A stretch of DNA of 6,948 nucleotides from Rhizobiaceae bacterium UBA1291. GTDB lineage: Bacteria; Pseudomonadota; Alphaproteobacteria; Rhizobiales; Rhizobiaceae. Position 1 is the first letter of the stretch. Each line of letters starts with the position of its first letter. A program made the translations under genes and the position numbers. Shown here piece by piece: positions 5,917 through 6,948 of the stretch. A model generated the notes under the pieces. That model had not been told where the DNA came from and ran no database searches. It worked only from the letters and a program-made list of their open reading frames with translations. The stretch is from NCBI GenBank assembly GCA_002307905.1, contig DBUL01000046.1, positions 1-6,948 of the forward strand. The letters are read 5' to 3'.

Positions 5917-6948
5917 ATGGCAGAGTTTCCGTCCAAGGCAAAGGTCGTCATCATCGGGCTGGGCGGCATTGTCGGCGCCTCCATCGCCCATCACCTCATC
6001 GAACGCGGCTGGGACGACATCGTCGGTATCGACAAGTCGGGCATTCCGACCGACATCGGCTCCACCGCCCATGCCTCCGACTTCTGCTACACCACCAGTC
6101 ATGACTATCTCTCGGTTTGGACGACGCAGTACTCGATCGATTTCTACGAGAAGATGGGCCATTACGCCCGCATCGGCGGCCTCGAAGTGGCGCGCACCGG
6201 AGACGACAGCTGGATGGAGGAGATCAAGCGCAAGCTCTCCTCGGCCAAGGCTTTCGGCACCCGCGCCCATTATGTTTCGCCGGCCGAGATCAAGAAGCTC
6301 TTCCCGCTGATTGAGGAAGACCAGGTGATGGGCGGCATGTTCGATCCCGATGCCGGCCTGGTCATTCCGCGCAGCCAAACGGTTGCCGGCAAGCTGGTCG
6401 ATGCGGCGGAAAAGTCCGGCAAGCTCAATATGTTCGCCAACACGCCGGCAAAATCGCTGATCGTCGAGAACGGCGGCATCAAGGGCGTCGTCACCCATCG
6501 CGGCACGATCATGGCCGACCATGTCATCGTCTGCGCCGGCCTCTGGGGCCGTCTGATCGCCGAAATGGTCGGCGAGGACCTGCCTGTCATGCCGGTCGAC
6601 CATCCGCTGACCTTCTTCGGCCCGTTCAACGAATTCGAGGGTACCGGCAAGGAGATCGGCTATCCGCTTTTGCGCGACCAGGGCAATTCGGCCTATATGC
6701 GCGATACCGGCGACCCGAAGACCACCGAGGGCGGCCAGATCGAATGGGGCTATTACGAGACCAAGGAACCGCGCATGTGCCATCCGCGCGAGCTCCTGGA
6801 AAAGCACGAGGCGCGACTGTCGCCCTCGCAGCGCGATCTCGACATGGAGCAGGTCCTCGAGCCGCTCGAGCGGGCGATGGAACTCACCCCGATACTCGGC
6901 GAGCTCGGCTATAACGAGAGCCATTCCTTCAACGGCCTGCTGCAGGTC
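5917..6948 (+). CDS. FAD-dependent oxidoreductase of the sarcosine/dimethylglycine dehydrogenase type (partial, cut by right edge)
   Basis: The frame stays open for 344 codons to the window edge with no stop, so this is the N-terminal part of a longer protein. It begins with a dinucleotide-binding fold: VVIIGLGGIVG (10-20), giving G-x-G-G-x-x-G, then an acidic end to strand 2 near IDK (38-40). GSTAHASDF follows (48-56), where His52 aligns with the histidine that covalently holds FAD in dimethylglycine oxidase. Further segments such as DPDAGLVIPRSQ and VIVCAGLWGR are typical of DadA-like amine oxidoreductases. Relatives are about 800 aa, with a C-terminal GcvT-like folate domain that would lie beyond the edge. 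The likely role is oxidative demethylation of an N-methylated amine; the exact substrate is unknown. The ATG at 5917 is the first start after an in-frame TGA (5857-5859), preceded by a modest GGGA (5904-5907). Confidence 0.85.
   Translation, partial: MAEFPSKAKVVIIGLGGIVGASIAHHLIERGWDDIVGIDKSGIPTDIGSTAHASDFCYTTSHDYLSVWTTQYSIDFYEKMGHYARIGGLEVARTGDDSWMEEIKRKLSSAKAFGTRAHYVSPAEIKKLFPLIEEDQVMGGMFDPDAGLVIPRSQTVAGKLVDAAEKSGKLNMFANTPAKSLIVENGGIKGVVTHRGTIMADHVIVCAGLWGRLIAEMVGEDLPVMPVDHPLTFFGPFNEFEGTGKEIGYPLLRDQGNSAYMRDTGDPKTTEGGQIEWGYYETKEPRMCHPRELLEKHEARLSPSQRDLDMEQVLEPLERAMELTPILGELGYNESHSFNGLLQV

Noticed and set aside
5662..6924. Minus-strand 420-codon reading frame opposite the FAD dehydrogenase
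   Set aside because: The plus strand encodes unmistakable FAD-oxidoreductase motifs from 5917 to the edge. The antisense frame is a by-product, and the 62-codon part left in the gap has no ribosome binding site.

Overview
The window looks like ordinary chromosomal DNA of a high-GC alphaproteobacterium, most likely a member of the Rhizobiaceae or a close relative. This rests on the protein families present, the GC-rich third codon positions, and promoter-like elements resembling the alphaproteobacterial CTTGAC/CTATAT pattern. The genus cannot be fixed from the sequence alone. I see no phage, insertion sequence, CRISPR array, tRNA or rRNA, and no convincing new multi-gene system.

Layout from left to right: the last 29 codons of an unidentified plus-strand gene; a membrane-anchored CHASE4-GGDEF-EAL cyclic-di-GMP enzyme (plus); a HupE/UreJ-type nickel/cobalt permease (minus), convergent with the previous gene and separated from it by a compact bidirectional terminator; a small outer-membrane-type lipoprotein of unknown function (minus), with its own terminator; a 317-bp divergent promoter region; selO, encoding the pseudokinase-fold protein AMPylase (plus, GTG start); a 294-bp gap; and the first 344 codons of a sarcosine/dimethylglycine-dehydrogenase-like FAD oxidoreductase that runs off the right edge (plus).

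The genes do not form one pathway. Each appears to be its own transcription unit: c-di-GMP signalling, metal uptake, an envelope lipoprotein, redox-linked protein AMPylation, and oxidation of a methylated amine. The points most worth a second look are the hupE terminator, whose U-tract is encoded by the lysine/asparagine-rich tail of the converging GGDEF-EAL gene; the GGDEF domain lacking the product-inhibition site; the perfect hairpin in the lipoprotein leader; and the candidate operator upstream of hupE.
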